Positions 43,748 to 53,569 are shown, counted from the stretch's first letter. The stretch: 64,000 nucleotides of DNA from Clostridioides difficile_D (GCA_945861085.1 OX244046.1:2232001-2296000); one strand, 5' to 3'. A program made the numbers and translations. The notes: generated by a model not told the origin, from the letters alone.

Positions 43748-44641
43748 ATGTTAGAGATTATAGTTCCTGCAACAAGTGCTAATATAGGTCCAGGATTTGA
43801 TTGTCTTGGAATTGCATTAAATATATACAATAAATTTTATGTTGAAGAAATTGAAAGAGGTCTTGAAATAGAAGGCTGTGAAGATGCTTACAAAACTGAA
43901 AATAATTTAGTTTATACATCTATGAAGTACTTTTTTGATAGAGTTAAACCAGACAAAATACCTACTGGTATCAAAATAAAATTTCAAAGTGAAATACCTA
44001 TTTGTAGAGGTCTTGGCAGTAGTGCATCTTGTATAGTGGCTGGTGTTATAGCTGCAAATGCTCTATCAGATGCTAATTTAGATAAATGTCAATTACTAAA
44101 TATAGCTTCAGAAATAGAAGGTCATCCAGATAATGTTGCTCCTGCTATTTTAGGAAATATGATTGTATCTGTTACTGATAATGAAAATATACACTACGAT
44201 ATTATAGAAATTCCTAATGAACTTAAATTTTGTGCAATGATACCTAATTTTAAACTATCAACTGAAAAAGCTAGAGGTGTTTTACCAAAGGAAATACCAT
44301 ATTCTGATGGTGTATTCAATGTCAGCAGAGTTGCTTTACTGGTATCTGCTCTACTGAACAAAAACTTTGACCTTCTTAAAGTAGCTTGTCAAGATAAATT
44401 GCACCAAGATTATAGAGGAACTTTAATTGAAAATTACAGTGATATTGTTAAAAAATCTGAGCAATTAAATAGTATTGGAGTATTTTTAAGTGGAGCTGGA
44501 CCTACTATAATGTCTTTAATAAAAGAAAATGATGATAATTTTATAGATAATATGAAAGCTTATCTATCAAAATTAAAATTTGATTGGGAAATAAAAGAGT
44601 TATGTTGTGATTCTAATGGAGCCGTTTTAAATATCATATAA
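43748..44641 (+). CDS. thrB: Homoserine kinase
   Basis: 297-residue GHMP kinase: PATSANIGPGFDCLG (N-terminal motif 1), PICRGLGSSASCI (phosphate-binding loop) and FLSGAGPTIMSL (C-terminal motif 3). The ATG at 43748 has AGGTGA 6 bases upstream; a GTG at 43739 overlaps that ribosome site and is less likely. Forms an operon with thrC, under the T-box. Confidence 0.95.
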   Translation: MLEIIVPATSANIGPGFDCLGIALNIYNKFYVEEIERGLEIEGCEDAYKTENNLVYTSMKYFFDRVKPDKIPTGIKIKFQSEIPICRGLGSSASCIVAGVIAANALSDANLDKCQLLNIASEIEGHPDNVAPAILGNMIVSVTDNENIHYDIIEIPNELKFCAMIPNFKLSTEKARGVLPKEIPYSDGVFNVSRVALLVSALLNKNFDLLKVACQDKLHQDYRGTLIENYSDIVKKSEQLNSIGVFLSGAGPTIMSLIKENDDNFIDNMKAYLSKLKFDWEIKELCCDSNGAVLNII

Positions 44642-44771
44642 TTATCGTCTCATATAATAAAATATAACTACTCTTTTATTATAATTTGTAGTATAATAAT
44701 TAGGACTAGGTAATAATATTAAGTATTATAATCTAGTTCTTTAAACATGTTTACATTGAGGAGGGATTATC

Positions 44772-45827
44772 ATAAAAGAGTTAATAATTAGAGATTTAGT
44801 TGCAAAAGTTCCTATAATTCAAGGTGGAATGGGCGTTGGTATATCTAGATCATCACTAGCTGGTGCAGTTGCTAAGCTTGGTGGTATTGGTGTGATTTCT
44901 GGTGTTCAAATTGGATATGACGAGGAAGATTTTGAAACTAACACTATAAATGCAAATTTAAGAGCTATAAAAAAACATATTTCCAAAGCTAAAGAAATCT
45001 CAAATGGTGGTATTATTGGTATTAATTTTATGGTAGCTATGAAAGAATACGAAACATACGTAAAAGAAGCTGTTAAGGCTGGTGTAGACCTTATAATATC
45101 TGGAGCTGGATTGCCTAACAAGTTACCATCATTGGTAAAAGGAAGTAATGTGAAAATAGCACCTATAGTTTCAACTGCAAAAGCTGCTAGTGTAATTTTA
45201 AAAATGTGGGATAGAAAAGAGAAAACTACTGCTGACTTAATAGTTGTCGAAGGTCCAAAAGCTGGTGGTCACCTTGGATACTCTAATGAGGAACTTGATA
45301 ACATAGATTCTATAGACTATGATAAGGAATTTGTTGAAATTTTAAAAGTTGCAAATACTTATGGAGAAAAATTTGGCAGAAACATTCCAGTTGTTGCTGC
45401 TGGTGGTATAACTTCTAGTAGTGATGTTAAGAAGTATATAGACATGGGAGCAAGTGGTGTACAAGTTGGTACAAGATTTGTTGCTACTTATGAATGTGAT
45501 GCACATGAGAACTTTAAAATGGCATACATAAATGCCAGTGAAGAAGATGTCCATATAGTTAAAAGTCCTGTAGGTCTTCCTGGACGTGCTATAAGAAACA
45601 AATTTATAGAAGAAGTTAAGATAAATCGTCCAGAAATAAAGAAATGCTATAATTGTTTGATTCCTTGCAATCCAAAAGAGACACCTTACTGTATTTCTCA
45701 AGCTCTAATCAATGCAGTTAAAGGTGATGTTGAAAATTCACTTTTATTTTGTGGAAATGACGCCTATAAGATTGATAAATTAAGCACTGTTGAAGATGTT
45801 ATCAATGAATTAATTTCTGAATTATAA
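44772..45827 (+). CDS. Nitronate monooxygenase / FabK-like flavoenzyme with no canonical start
   Basis: About 351 residues if translated from ATA 44772. The family N-terminus KELIIRDLVAKVPIIQGGMG is encoded upstream of the first ATG (44829), so starting at 44829 would remove the first strand. The only ribosome site, GAGGAGGG (44758-44765), fits ATA 44772 or ATC 44769; no ATG, GTG or TTG is in frame between them. FMN-binding GGMGVG, GAGLPNKLPSLVKG, VEGPKAGGHLG and AAGGITSSSDV are visible. The C-terminus has a Cys cluster (CYNCLIPCN and further Cys), typical of clostridial members. Function: oxidation of nitroalkanes or enoyl-ACP reduction cannot be separated. Confidence 0.82.
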   Translation: MKELIIRDLVAKVPIIQGGMGVGISRSSLAGAVAKLGGIGVISGVQIGYDEEDFETNTINANLRAIKKHISKAKEISNGGIIGINFMVAMKEYETYVKEAVKAGVDLIISGAGLPNKLPSLVKGSNVKIAPIVSTAKAASVILKMWDRKEKTTADLIVVEGPKAGGHLGYSNEELDNIDSIDYDKEFVEILKVANTYGEKFGRNIPVVAAGGITSSSDVKKYIDMGASGVQVGTRFVATYECDAHENFKMAYINASEEDVHIVKSPVGLPGRAIRNKFIEEVKINRPEIKKCYNCLIPCNPKETPYCISQALINAVKGDVENSLLFCGNDAYKIDKLSTVEDVINELISEL

Positions 45828-45856
45828 TTTAAAGAAATATAAACTAAAATTTTATC

Positions 45857-45925
45857 AAGCTAAGGAATTTAAATATGTTATTGATTAATCCTTATTAACA
45901 TATTTACTTCCTTAGCTTTTTTGTG
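45857..45925. terminator. Terminator after the nitronate monooxygenase-like gene
   Basis: Arms AAGCTAAGGAA and TTCCTTAGCTT with inner AAATATGTTA/TAACATATTT stem, then TTTTTT. Confidence 0.88.
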
Positions 45926-45979
45926 TTAATCTCTTTTTATAGATGTTTTATTCAATAAAATGTAATATTGGTCTTATAT

Positions 45980-46492
45980 CTAATCTTCTTTTACAAGTAC
46001 ATTAGTTATTTCAGCTATATATAAAGTGTGGTAATCTTTTTGTGGGTACCATCTTCCATCTATACCCTCAGCAATAAAGCATTGAGGTTCCAGTTTCTGG
46101 CTATACATTTTTTTGCATATAATTGCCATATTAGCTTCTTTAAAGTAAGGTGTATTATTTAAGTGCCCTATATTAAATCCAATCTGTGATATCTTATCCT
46201 CTTCTCTACCAGATACTTTCCCACAGTATGAAAGCTCTTTACGGAAATCTTCATCAAAAAAAGTGAGAGAAAATTTATCTGTATTATCTATAAATTCCTT
46301 AGTATAACGTTGTGGTCTTATTACTACAAAAACAACATCTTTTCCCCACATAACCCCAAGACCACCCCAGCTAGCAGTCATTGTATTTACTTTTCCTTCA
46401 TTTTCTGCTGTTATAAGTGTCCAATCTTTACCTATCAATCCAAATGGATTGTTTTTAATCTCTTCTGCCATAATTTCTTTAAATTCACTCAT
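45980..46492 (-). CDS. Flavin reductase-like FMN-binding protein
   Basis: 170 residues. It fits the flavin reductase/HpaC-like split-barrel fold: NTMTASWGGLGVMWGKDVVFVVIRPQRYT near residues 37-65 and FSLTFFDEDFRKELSYCGKVSGREEDK near 73-100, both typical of the family. Usually binds FMN; function not fixed. Starts at 46492 with GAGG upstream, divergent from the corA leader. Convergent with the nitronate monooxygenase-like gene across a terminator. Confidence 0.85.
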   Translation of the reverse strand: MSEFKEIMAEEIKNNPFGLIGKDWTLITAENEGKVNTMTASWGGLGVMWGKDVVFVVIRPQRYTKEFIDNTDKFSLTFFDEDFRKELSYCGKVSGREEDKISQIGFNIGHLNNTPYFKEANMAIICKKMYSQKLEPQCFIAEGIDGRWYPQKDYHTLYIAEITNVLVKED

Positions 46493-46753
46493 ATCTCTGA
46501 TTAACCTCTCATTCTCTTATATTTATAAGACTTTTATTCTCGTTATAAATTATAAATAAAATTTATTTTCGAAAATAAAATTCCTTTTATTAAATATATT
46601 ATTGTAAATAAGTAAATATATAGATACACATTTATTTTTTTAATATATTTAATATTTTCACTCAGAATATATATATTCTTTATTTAAATTAAATATAACT
46701 GCTATGTTTTACATGTAAATTATGGCAAAAATATTATTCAATCAAATCAAAAC

Positions 46754-46782
46754 TTGATTTATATACTTGGAAAAGGTATTAT
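46754..46782 (+). promoter_or_regulatory. SigmaA promoter of the corA leader
   Basis: TTGATT, 17-base spacer, TATTAT; gives a leader of about 225 bases before corA. Confidence 0.75.
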
Positions 46783-46789
46783 ATTAAAG

Positions 46790-47010
46790 AGTGCTTAAAA
46801 TATGCATTTCGCAAATAGGTATATAAAATAATAAACAAGGAGAGTGATGGGCAATGGATACTAGTCCGTTGCGGAGAGAATTTTTTACATTTTCATCACT
46901 TAATAATATCTAAAATCAAAACTAATACATATATTCAGTTATATAAATTAGTTAATTAATAGATACTATTAAATGATGAGATTTATATAAAACTGAATAA
47001 AGGATGTGTT
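46790..47010 (+). ncRNA. Unassigned structured 5' leader of corA
   Basis: Clear stems: AGTGATG (46843-46849) pairs with CATCACT; inside it GCAATGGA pairs with TCCGTTGC around a six-base loop. Further on, ATTCAGTT (46936-46943) plus ATATAAAT pairs with ATTTATAT and AACTGAAT just before the ribosome site. It is not an M-box. It may be a Mg2+ or other ion riboswitch, or an attenuator, but I do not recognise a known class. Confidence 0.55.
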
Positions 47011-47013
47011 GCC

Positions 47014-47949
47014 ATGATAAGATACTACAAAACTATAGATTCAAAATTAGAGAAACTTAGTTTTTTTGAAGATGGCTGTTGGATAAATCTTGTTGAACCT
47101 AATCATAGTGAAATCAACGAAATTTCTAATTTATTAAATATAGATGTAGAAAGCATAGAATCTGCACTAGATGAAGAAGAGCGCTCAAGAATAGATGTTG
47201 AAGACAATCATACTCTTATACTTATAGATATACCAGTAGACGAAAGTGACTCTAATTCTTCTCATTATACTACAATACCTTTGGGTATTATACTAACTAA
47301 AGAAGCTATTGTAACAGTTTGCAATGCACAAACTAAAATTTTAAATGACTTTATAGTTGGTCATATTAAAGATTTTTTTACATTTAAAAAAACTCGCTTT
47401 TTACTTCAAATTCTTCACAAAAATGCAGCTTATTACTTGCATTACTTAAGAAAAATAAATAAAATGACAATCATAATAGAGCGAGAAATTTACAAATCAA
47501 TGAAAAACAAAGAATTAGTTCAATTATTGGAATTAGAAAAGTCTTTGGTATACTTCTCTACTTCACTAAAATCTAATGAACTTGTTTTAAACAAAATGGT
47601 TAGAACTGCTGGTATAAAGAAATATCCAGATGATGAAGACCTATTAGAAGATGTTATAGTCGAAAATAGACAGGCTCTTGATATGGCCAAAATATATGGA
47701 GATATATTGAGTAGAATTATGGATGCTTTCAGCGCAATTATAAGTAATAATCAAAATAATGTTATGCAAATTTTGACAGTAGTTACACTAATTTTCTCAA
47801 TACCTACAATAATATCAGGATTCTTTGGTATGAACGTTGTTAACATGCCATTTTCCAATAACCCAAATGGATTTTGGATAATACTTCTTATTACTTCTAT
47901 AATATGTATAGTAATTACATTTTTCATGTCAAGAAACAAGCTATTATAA
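47014..47949 (+). CDS. corA: CorA-family Mg2+/divalent cation channel
   Basis: 311 residues with a cytoplasmic N-terminal domain, two C-terminal membrane segments and the GMN motif (272-274, FFGMNVV). Normal for CorA. Starts at 47014 with AAAGGATG upstream, behind a long structured leader. Uptake of Mg2+ or related divalent ions. Confidence 0.93.
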   Translation: MIRYYKTIDSKLEKLSFFEDGCWINLVEPNHSEINEISNLLNIDVESIESALDEEERSRIDVEDNHTLILIDIPVDESDSNSSHYTTIPLGIILTKEAIVTVCNAQTKILNDFIVGHIKDFFTFKKTRFLLQILHKNAAYYLHYLRKINKMTIIIEREIYKSMKNKELVQLLELEKSLVYFSTSLKSNELVLNKMVRTAGIKKYPDDEDLLEDVIVENRQALDMAKIYGDILSRIMDAFSAIISNNQNNVMQILTVVTLIFSIPTIISGFFGMNVVNMPFSNNPNGFWIILLITSIICIVITFFMSRNKLL

Positions 47950-47959
47950 AATATTAATA

Positions 47960-48010
47960 AAAAAAGCCATTAGAATTAATAATTTTTATTTATTCTAATG
48001 GCTTTTATAT
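47960..48010. terminator. Bidirectional terminator between corA and the Sel1/TPR gene
   Basis: Arms AAAAGCCATTAGAAT and ATTCTAATGGCTTTT with T-runs, between convergent genes. Confidence 0.9.
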
Positions 48011-48041
48011 ATTTAAATCTATATAATCTTACAATGCTTTT

Positions 48042-49913
48042 TTAGTTATCATGTTCTTCATCTATAACCATTTCAGTTTCAAGTCCTTCTAGCATTGAAT
48101 CTAAACTTTCTTTTATGTTTAGTATATAAATTGGTACATACTCTTCTTCATCTACTACCTCTTCTTGTAACTTAAATGGAGGAATTAATACTTCATCAAA
48201 GTTTATATTTAAATCGGGAAAATCTTCCACAATCTCTCCACAATTATCGTATTCTTCATTTGCTAAAGAAGTATACATATCTAGACTTTTTTTGTAATAA
48301 AGACCTGCAAGCATATACTCACACTTCTTGCTTCCATATTTAATACCTTCTTTATAATATTTCTCAGCTTCTACATCATCATTTAATTTTAAATAAATTT
48401 GTCCTAAATTATATATTGATTCAACACAACCTTGTGCTCTAGACTTCTCATACCAAAATTTAGAATTTACATAATCTTTATAGAACATGTCATAAATTAA
48501 TCCTACCATGTGTTGAGCATACACATTATTCTCATTAGCAGGTGTATCAAACATCATTTTAGACTCTTCCAATTTTCCTTCTCTAAAATAAATTCTACCT
48601 AGATGTATACGAGCATTCATATGACTTTTGCTACTTGCCATTTCAAAATACTTTCTAGCATTTTTTGTATTTCCTAAATTCTCATATATACACCCCAGTC
48701 TATAACTAGACCTAGTATCTCCATTTTCAGATGCTTTCTTATACCAACTTATAGCTTCCTCGATATTATTTAAATCTTCATAAATATTTCCTAATTTAAT
48801 TTGACAAGATACATTATTTGGAATTCTTGAATAATACGAAATCGCTTTTTCTATATCTTGATTCTGATAATATAAATCTCCTAGATTCTCAAGAGAGCTT
48901 TTGCATCCAACAGCTATGGCATCTTCATAATATTTAATAGCATTTTCATAGTCTTTTTCTTCAAAATATATGCCTGCTAGATTATTTTTTGCCTCTGTTA
49001 TATCATCTTCTGCTGCCATTTTGTAATAAGTTTTTGCTTTTTCTATCTCATTCTCCCTATTATATAAATTAGCAAGTCTATATTTAGAAAGTGTATGATT
49101 TTTTTCTATTGCTTTCTCATAATAATAAATTGCATCTCCTAATTCTTCTTTTCTGTCATATACATATGCAAGTCTATACTCAGACTTTACATCATCTCTA
49201 TCTGCACTCTTTTTATAATACTTTTCTGCTTCTTCTAGATTATCATTTATTTCCATAATCATCCCCAAGTTAAAGCAACCTTTCGTATGACCTGATTTAT
49301 ATAATTGTTTATATAAACTTACTGTTGATTTATTATCTTTCTTTTTTCCATTTAATATTGCTAAATTATATTTTGCATCATCATCTAAAAGTACAGACCC
49401 TTTTTTATAATACTCATATGCTTCATCATCTTTCTCCAAAAAAGTATATAATACTCCTAAATTAAAACAAGCTTTCCCTAAATTATTGTCAGCTGCTGCT
49501 TTTAACCATTTTTCACATCTTATAAAATCTTTCATTTTAAAATGGCATACACCTAAATTGTTTTGTGCTTGTAAATACCCTAAATTTGCTATCTTTTCAT
49601 ACCAATATATAGCATACTCATAACCATCTAATCTATAATACATATTACCTAAATCAAAAGCAGCATCCTCACTTCCACTTTTATATGCCATTGAATACCA
49701 CTTTTCTGCTTCTTTAAATTGTTTTTTACTTTCATATATATTTCCCAAAGTATATTGGGATTTTACATAATTATCTAATGCCGCACTCTTATATAATTCT
49801 ATTGCACTTTCTGTCTTACCCATCTTTTCAAGAATAGCTCCCTTAGTATGTATGACTTTCGGGTCATTAGATATATTTTTTATTTTTTTTATAGAAAATT
49901 TTGTATTTTTCAT
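48042..49913 (-). CDS. Sel1/TPR-repeat protein
   Basis: 623 residues made almost wholly of helical repeats of about 34-36 residues (around 14), with the pattern A.YNLG.IY....D...A..YY.KA. Typical examples are AQNNLGVCHFKMKDFIRCEKW and SSYRLGCIYENLGNTKNARKY. No signal peptide or membrane segment. The C-terminal 90 residues are acidic and not repeats. Sel1/TPR proteins are scaffolds for protein contacts. Starts at 49913. Partner unknown. Confidence 0.85.
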   Translation of the reverse strand: MKNTKFSIKKIKNISNDPKVIHTKGAILEKMGKTESAIELYKSAALDNYVKSQYTLGNIYESKKQFKEAEKWYSMAYKSGSEDAAFDLGNMYYRLDGYEYAIYWYEKIANLGYLQAQNNLGVCHFKMKDFIRCEKWLKAAADNNLGKACFNLGVLYTFLEKDDEAYEYYKKGSVLLDDDAKYNLAILNGKKKDNKSTVSLYKQLYKSGHTKGCFNLGMIMEINDNLEEAEKYYKKSADRDDVKSEYRLAYVYDRKEELGDAIYYYEKAIEKNHTLSKYRLANLYNRENEIEKAKTYYKMAAEDDITEAKNNLAGIYFEEKDYENAIKYYEDAIAVGCKSSLENLGDLYYQNQDIEKAISYYSRIPNNVSCQIKLGNIYEDLNNIEEAISWYKKASENGDTRSSYRLGCIYENLGNTKNARKYFEMASSKSHMNARIHLGRIYFREGKLEESKMMFDTPANENNVYAQHMVGLIYDMFYKDYVNSKFWYEKSRAQGCVESIYNLGQIYLKLNDDVEAEKYYKEGIKYGSKKCEYMLAGLYYKKSLDMYTSLANEEYDNCGEIVEDFPDLNINFDEVLIPPFKLQEEVVDEEEYVPIYILNIKESLDSMLEGLETEMVIDEEHDN

Positions 49914-50105
49914 TATTCACTACCTACCCATTTTATAAAATATATTCTCTCAAACATTATTATACATTATAATCTATAATTAATGCTATAATATTGAATT
50001 TTTACCTTTTGTCACTATATTGTAACATTAAATTTTAAATTTTATAATCATTAGATTTTATTATTCAATTGGTATATAATGTATATATAGGGGGGAGGAC
50101 ATTTT

Positions 50106-51032
50106 ATGAATTTCAGCAATATTTTTATTCAAGTTGCAGTTTTATTTGTAATTATTTTAGTCGGATTTTTTATCAGAAAATTCAACTTATTAGATGACCA
50201 CTGCACATCTAAACTTTCAACTTTAACAATGACAGTTTTTTTGCCATCAATGATAATTAGTTCCATGCAAATTAACTTTGATAATAAAATGATACAAAAA
50301 ATACTATTGTTATTATTTACATCTTTGATTATGTATATAGTTTCAATTATAATTGCATTTTTATTAAAATACATTTTAAAGTGTAATAATAAAAAAGATT
50401 TGGGGATATATCAGTATATAGTTGTTTTTTCAAATGTTGCTTTTATGGGATATCCCGTAATTGAAGCAGTTCTGGGGCATGAAGCGATATTCTATACTGC
50501 AATATTTAATTTACCTTTTAACTTATTTTCTTTTACTTTAGGGATTTACCTTTTATCTAAAGGTAGTACAGATAAAGGTTTTTCAATGAAATCACTTATA
50601 ATCCCTGCTACAATAGCTATTATTATTGGACTTTTTTTATTTGTTACAGGACTTAGATTACCTGAATTTATAAATGAGCCACTTAAGATGTTGGGAAACA
50701 TAACTACACCAATATCAATGATTATCATTGGAAGTTTACTTGCTAACTCTTCAGCTCTCGATTGTTTTGTCAACAAAAAATTATATGTAGTTACCTTTAT
50801 AAGATTATTGGTACTTCCTGTTATTGTATATTTTATTCTAAAAGGATGGGTGAATGATAAGATGATTTTAGCTATACCAGTAGTAATTTCTTCTATGCCT
50901 GCTGCTGCAAATACTGCTATAATGGCTAATCAGTATGATTCTAATATAACACTGGCTTCACAATGTGTGTTTTTTACAACACTATTTTCAGTTATATCTA
51001 TACCTTTTATAAGTATTTTATTGTTGTCTTGA
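50106..51032 (+). CDS. AEC-family (auxin efflux carrier-like) transporter
   Basis: 308-residue membrane protein with about 10 hydrophobic segments: GFFIRKFNLLDDHCTSKLSTL, FSNVAFMGYPVIEAVLG and SSMPAAANTAIMANQYDSN are family hallmarks, the last with the Asn-rich crossing region. Starts at 50106 with GGGGAGG upstream. Bacterial members move malate, malonate or other organic acids; substrate unknown. Confidence 0.88.
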   Translation: MNFSNIFIQVAVLFVIILVGFFIRKFNLLDDHCTSKLSTLTMTVFLPSMIISSMQINFDNKMIQKILLLLFTSLIMYIVSIIIAFLLKYILKCNNKKDLGIYQYIVVFSNVAFMGYPVIEAVLGHEAIFYTAIFNLPFNLFSFTLGIYLLSKGSTDKGFSMKSLIIPATIAIIIGLFLFVTGLRLPEFINEPLKMLGNITTPISMIIIGSLLANSSALDCFVNKKLYVVTFIRLLVLPVIVYFILKGWVNDKMILAIPVVISSMPAAANTAIMANQYDSNITLASQCVFFTTLFSVISIPFISILLLS

Positions 51033-51170
51033 TTTATTATTTTATGTATTATATAATAACATATTCAATAAATTACAAATATAAACATTTTATTGTAGTA
51101 TATTGATGGAATTTTTTCCTAGATATTTGTCAATAATATCTATATGTATTATAGAATAGGAGGCTTAAAT

Positions 51171-51317
51171 ATGGATATAGATTTACTCTTTAAAATAGTA
51201 TTTGCTATAGTTGCTATAGGTGTTTCTGTAAAAATTATCAAAACTGTTGCCAGCCTAGCTTTTAAAATAGCTTTGATATTGCTGATAATTTTATTTGTAT
51301 ATAGAATGTTTTTGTAA
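51171..51317 (+). CDS. 48-residue membrane peptide
   Basis: MDIDLLFKIVFAIVAIGVSV then KIIKTVASLAFKIALILLII and LFVYRMFL: two hydrophobic stretches around a short Lys-containing segment. AGGAGG precedes the ATG at 51171 and a terminator follows at 51352-51409, so the unit looks real. No family recognised. Confidence 0.7.
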   Translation: MDIDLLFKIVFAIVAIGVSVKIIKTVASLAFKIALILLIILFVYRMFL

Positions 51318-51351
51318 ACATTTAAAAATAAGTTTTTTAATACCATAGAGA

Positions 51352-51409
51352 AGTAGAATAGAGTATCTTTAATGAAAACTATTTATTAAAGACACTCTAT
51401 TCTACTTTT
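51352..51409. terminator. Terminator after the 48-residue peptide / GNAT gene
   Basis: Arms AGTAGAATAGAGT-TCTTTAAT and ATTAAAGA-ACTCTATTCTACT with a central loop, between convergent genes. Confidence 0.9.
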
Positions 51410-51420
51410 CTATTACTGTT

Positions 51421-51945
51421 TTAAATTAAATTTTTATTATATCTCCCCATAATATAAACATCTTCAAATTTGCCATCTCTGATTACAGCATATTTTTTAA
51501 TACCCTCTATTTCAAAACCTAACTTTTTGTATAAATTTAATCCCTTTTCATTGTCTACAATTACTTCTAATCCGACTCTAGCTAACATAATCCAATTGTC
51601 TGCTATGTCTAGAAGTTGTTTTATAAGTTTTTTCCCAACTCCTCTTCCATGATAATTCTCAGCAACAGTTATTCCTATTTCTGCACTATGTCTCAATCTT
51701 GGAGAAGAATTTACATGTAACCCAGCAAAACCTATTATATCTTTTTCTCCATTATTATTAGTTTCAGCCACAAACATATAATCATTTTCTCCCAAGGAAT
51801 CTAACATAGCCTCAGTTTTATCCACTCTGTCACTCATTAATGCCAAAGTATTTCTCATAACACTGTATACTCTTCTAATTTCATTAACAGCTTGTGCATC
51901 TTCTCTTCTTATAGGTCTTATTATTATATCTATAGGCTTACTCAT
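51421..51945 (-). CDS. GNAT-family N-acetyltransferase
   Basis: 174 residues with the GNAT core: ITVAENYHGRGVGKKLI (acetyl-CoA loop R/Q-x-x-G-x-G as HGRGVGK) and GLNLYKKLGFEIEGIKKYAV. It resembles the RimI/phosphinothricin-type acetyltransferases with the HAREADA-like REDAQAV start. Starts at 51945 behind GGGGGAAG. Target unknown. Confidence 0.9.
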   Translation of the reverse strand: MSKPIDIIIRPIRREDAQAVNEIRRVYSVMRNTLALMSDRVDKTEAMLDSLGENDYMFVAETNNNGEKDIIGFAGLHVNSSPRLRHSAEIGITVAENYHGRGVGKKLIKQLLDIADNWIMLARVGLEVIVDNEKGLNLYKKLGFEIEGIKKYAVIRDGKFEDVYIMGRYNKNLI

Positions 51946-51997
51946 ATCGCTTCCCCCTTAAACACAATCTTTATTTTTACTTAAAACTTTACAAGTT

Positions 51998-52222
51998 TTA
52001 TTTTATACTGTTTAAATCTATGTATGCTTCTATTTGAGGTATATATATCATATTATCTTTTATATGTGTACTTCCAAATTCTTTTAACTCTGTACCATCT
52101 TTATCCTTAGTTATTTTGTATCTAATTGACTCATCTCCTTCATTTACTTCAGCATGAAAAAACATGCCTTCATATTGTTTAAATCTAAAATTAAAATCAT
52201 CTTTAGTAAGTTTTATTACCAT
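51998..52222 (-). CDS. Small hypothetical protein (74 residues)
   Basis: Not recognised. Beta-rich and acidic (MVIKLTKDDFNFRFKQYEGM), no Cys. ATG at 52222 has AAGGAG upstream. Divergent from the DUF3810-type gene; no clear function. Confidence 0.7.
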   Translation of the reverse strand: MVIKLTKDDFNFRFKQYEGMFFHAEVNEGDESIRYKITKDKDGTELKEFGSTHIKDNMIYIPQIEAYIDLNSIK

Positions 52223-52418
52223 ATTTTTATCTACTCCTTACATAATTAATATCTTTCTTATTATTAGTTGTATATAAACTGTTTATTCATATTAATATAT
52301 TATAACTTATCATTTATTTAGTATAAAGTTATAAATACATATATCTATACTTATTTTACAATCTATCTTCAATTAATATATAATAGATTTATACAAACTA
52401 ATATCTGTGAGGTGAAAT

Positions 52419-53543
52419 ATGAGCAAAAAGACAAAATATTTTTCTTTAATTCTTTTTCCAATTGCTTTGCTTTTAAATTTTATAGCAAGCAAAATTCCAA
52501 ATATTGTTGAAAGATATTACTCTCAAGTTATAAATAAAGTAATTGTACAAGTACTTAGTAAAATTTCAGGAATTTTTCAATTTTCTCTATATGAAATTAC
52601 AATATACATAATCGTTATCTCTGTCTTTTTATTTTTATGTTCTACTGTATTTACAGTTTTTAATAAGAAAAAAAATTTAAAGGCATTTTTAAAGAATTCC
52701 ATTTTAAATATATTATCCATTGTATCAATAGTATACTTTCTTTTTGTAGTACTTTGGGGAATAAACTATAACAGGATTCCACTTGAAACCACACTTATAA
52801 ATAAATATAATTTGGAAAACAGTACTTCTATCAAATCAAAGCAACATAGTGTTAAAGAGCTTACTAAATTATATAAATTTCTTGTAGATAAGGCAAATGA
52901 AGCTAGAAGACACACATTACAAGACAAAGACGGAGTTGTAAAATCTAATACAGATTATAAAGGTATCATAAATAGAGCTCAACTAGGATATGATAATATT
53001 TTGGACATATTACCTAGTGTTAGTGGCAGTTATTCTAAAGCTAAGTACGTTATTTCATCAAATCTTATGTGTTATACAGGAATAACTGGCATATATTTTC
53101 CCTTTACGGGTGAGGCAAATGTAAATATTGCAATACCTGACTTATATATTCCTTGTACAGTTGAACATGAAATGGCACATCAGAGAGGATTTGCCAGTGA
53201 AGATGAGGCTAATTTTATAGCGTATATTACTTCTATAAAACATGCTGATATTGATTTTAACTATTCTGGCTATATTTTAGCTTTAAACTATACAGCTTCT
53301 GCATTAAGCAAGGTTGATTATGATGCCTACGTTGAAATTTCTGCTGCTATTTCAGATTCTGTTCGTAGAGATTTAAAAAACGAAAGTGAATTTTGGAAAA
53401 AATATGAAGGTAAAATTGATAAAATTTCTAATGAGTTTAACGATTCTTATTTAAAAGCTAATGGTATTGTTGAAGGTACTCAGAGTTATGGTAAAATGGT
53501 TGATTTATTACTGACTTATTACGAATTATATCCATATAATTAA
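52419..53543 (+). CDS. DUF3810-type membrane protein with zinc-peptidase motif
   Basis: 374 residues. Three hydrophobic segments in the first 130 residues, then an extracellular domain with HEMAH (250-254) and a downstream Glu in GFASEDEANF, a zinc-peptidase-like HExxH arrangement. ITGIYFPFTGEANVN and LDILPSV are conserved-looking. Starts at 52419 with GAGGTG upstream. A membrane-anchored metallopeptidase is inferred; substrate unknown. Confidence 0.8.
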   Translation: MSKKTKYFSLILFPIALLLNFIASKIPNIVERYYSQVINKVIVQVLSKISGIFQFSLYEITIYIIVISVFLFLCSTVFTVFNKKKNLKAFLKNSILNILSIVSIVYFLFVVLWGINYNRIPLETTLINKYNLENSTSIKSKQHSVKELTKLYKFLVDKANEARRHTLQDKDGVVKSNTDYKGIINRAQLGYDNILDILPSVSGSYSKAKYVISSNLMCYTGITGIYFPFTGEANVNIAIPDLYIPCTVEHEMAHQRGFASEDEANFIAYITSIKHADIDFNYSGYILALNYTASALSKVDYDAYVEISAAISDSVRRDLKNESEFWKKYEGKIDKISNEFNDSYLKANGIVEGTQSYGKMVDLLLTYYELYPYN

Positions 53544-53569
53544 GTGATACAATTCAAGGCTACATTCAC

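Noticed and set aside
44829..45827. Start of the nitronate monooxygenase-like gene at ATG 44829
   Set aside because: It removes the conserved first strand and has no ribosome site.
46790..47010. M-box, yybP-ykoY or fluoride riboswitch before corA
   Set aside because: None of the conserved core motifs of these classes is present; reported as unassigned instead.
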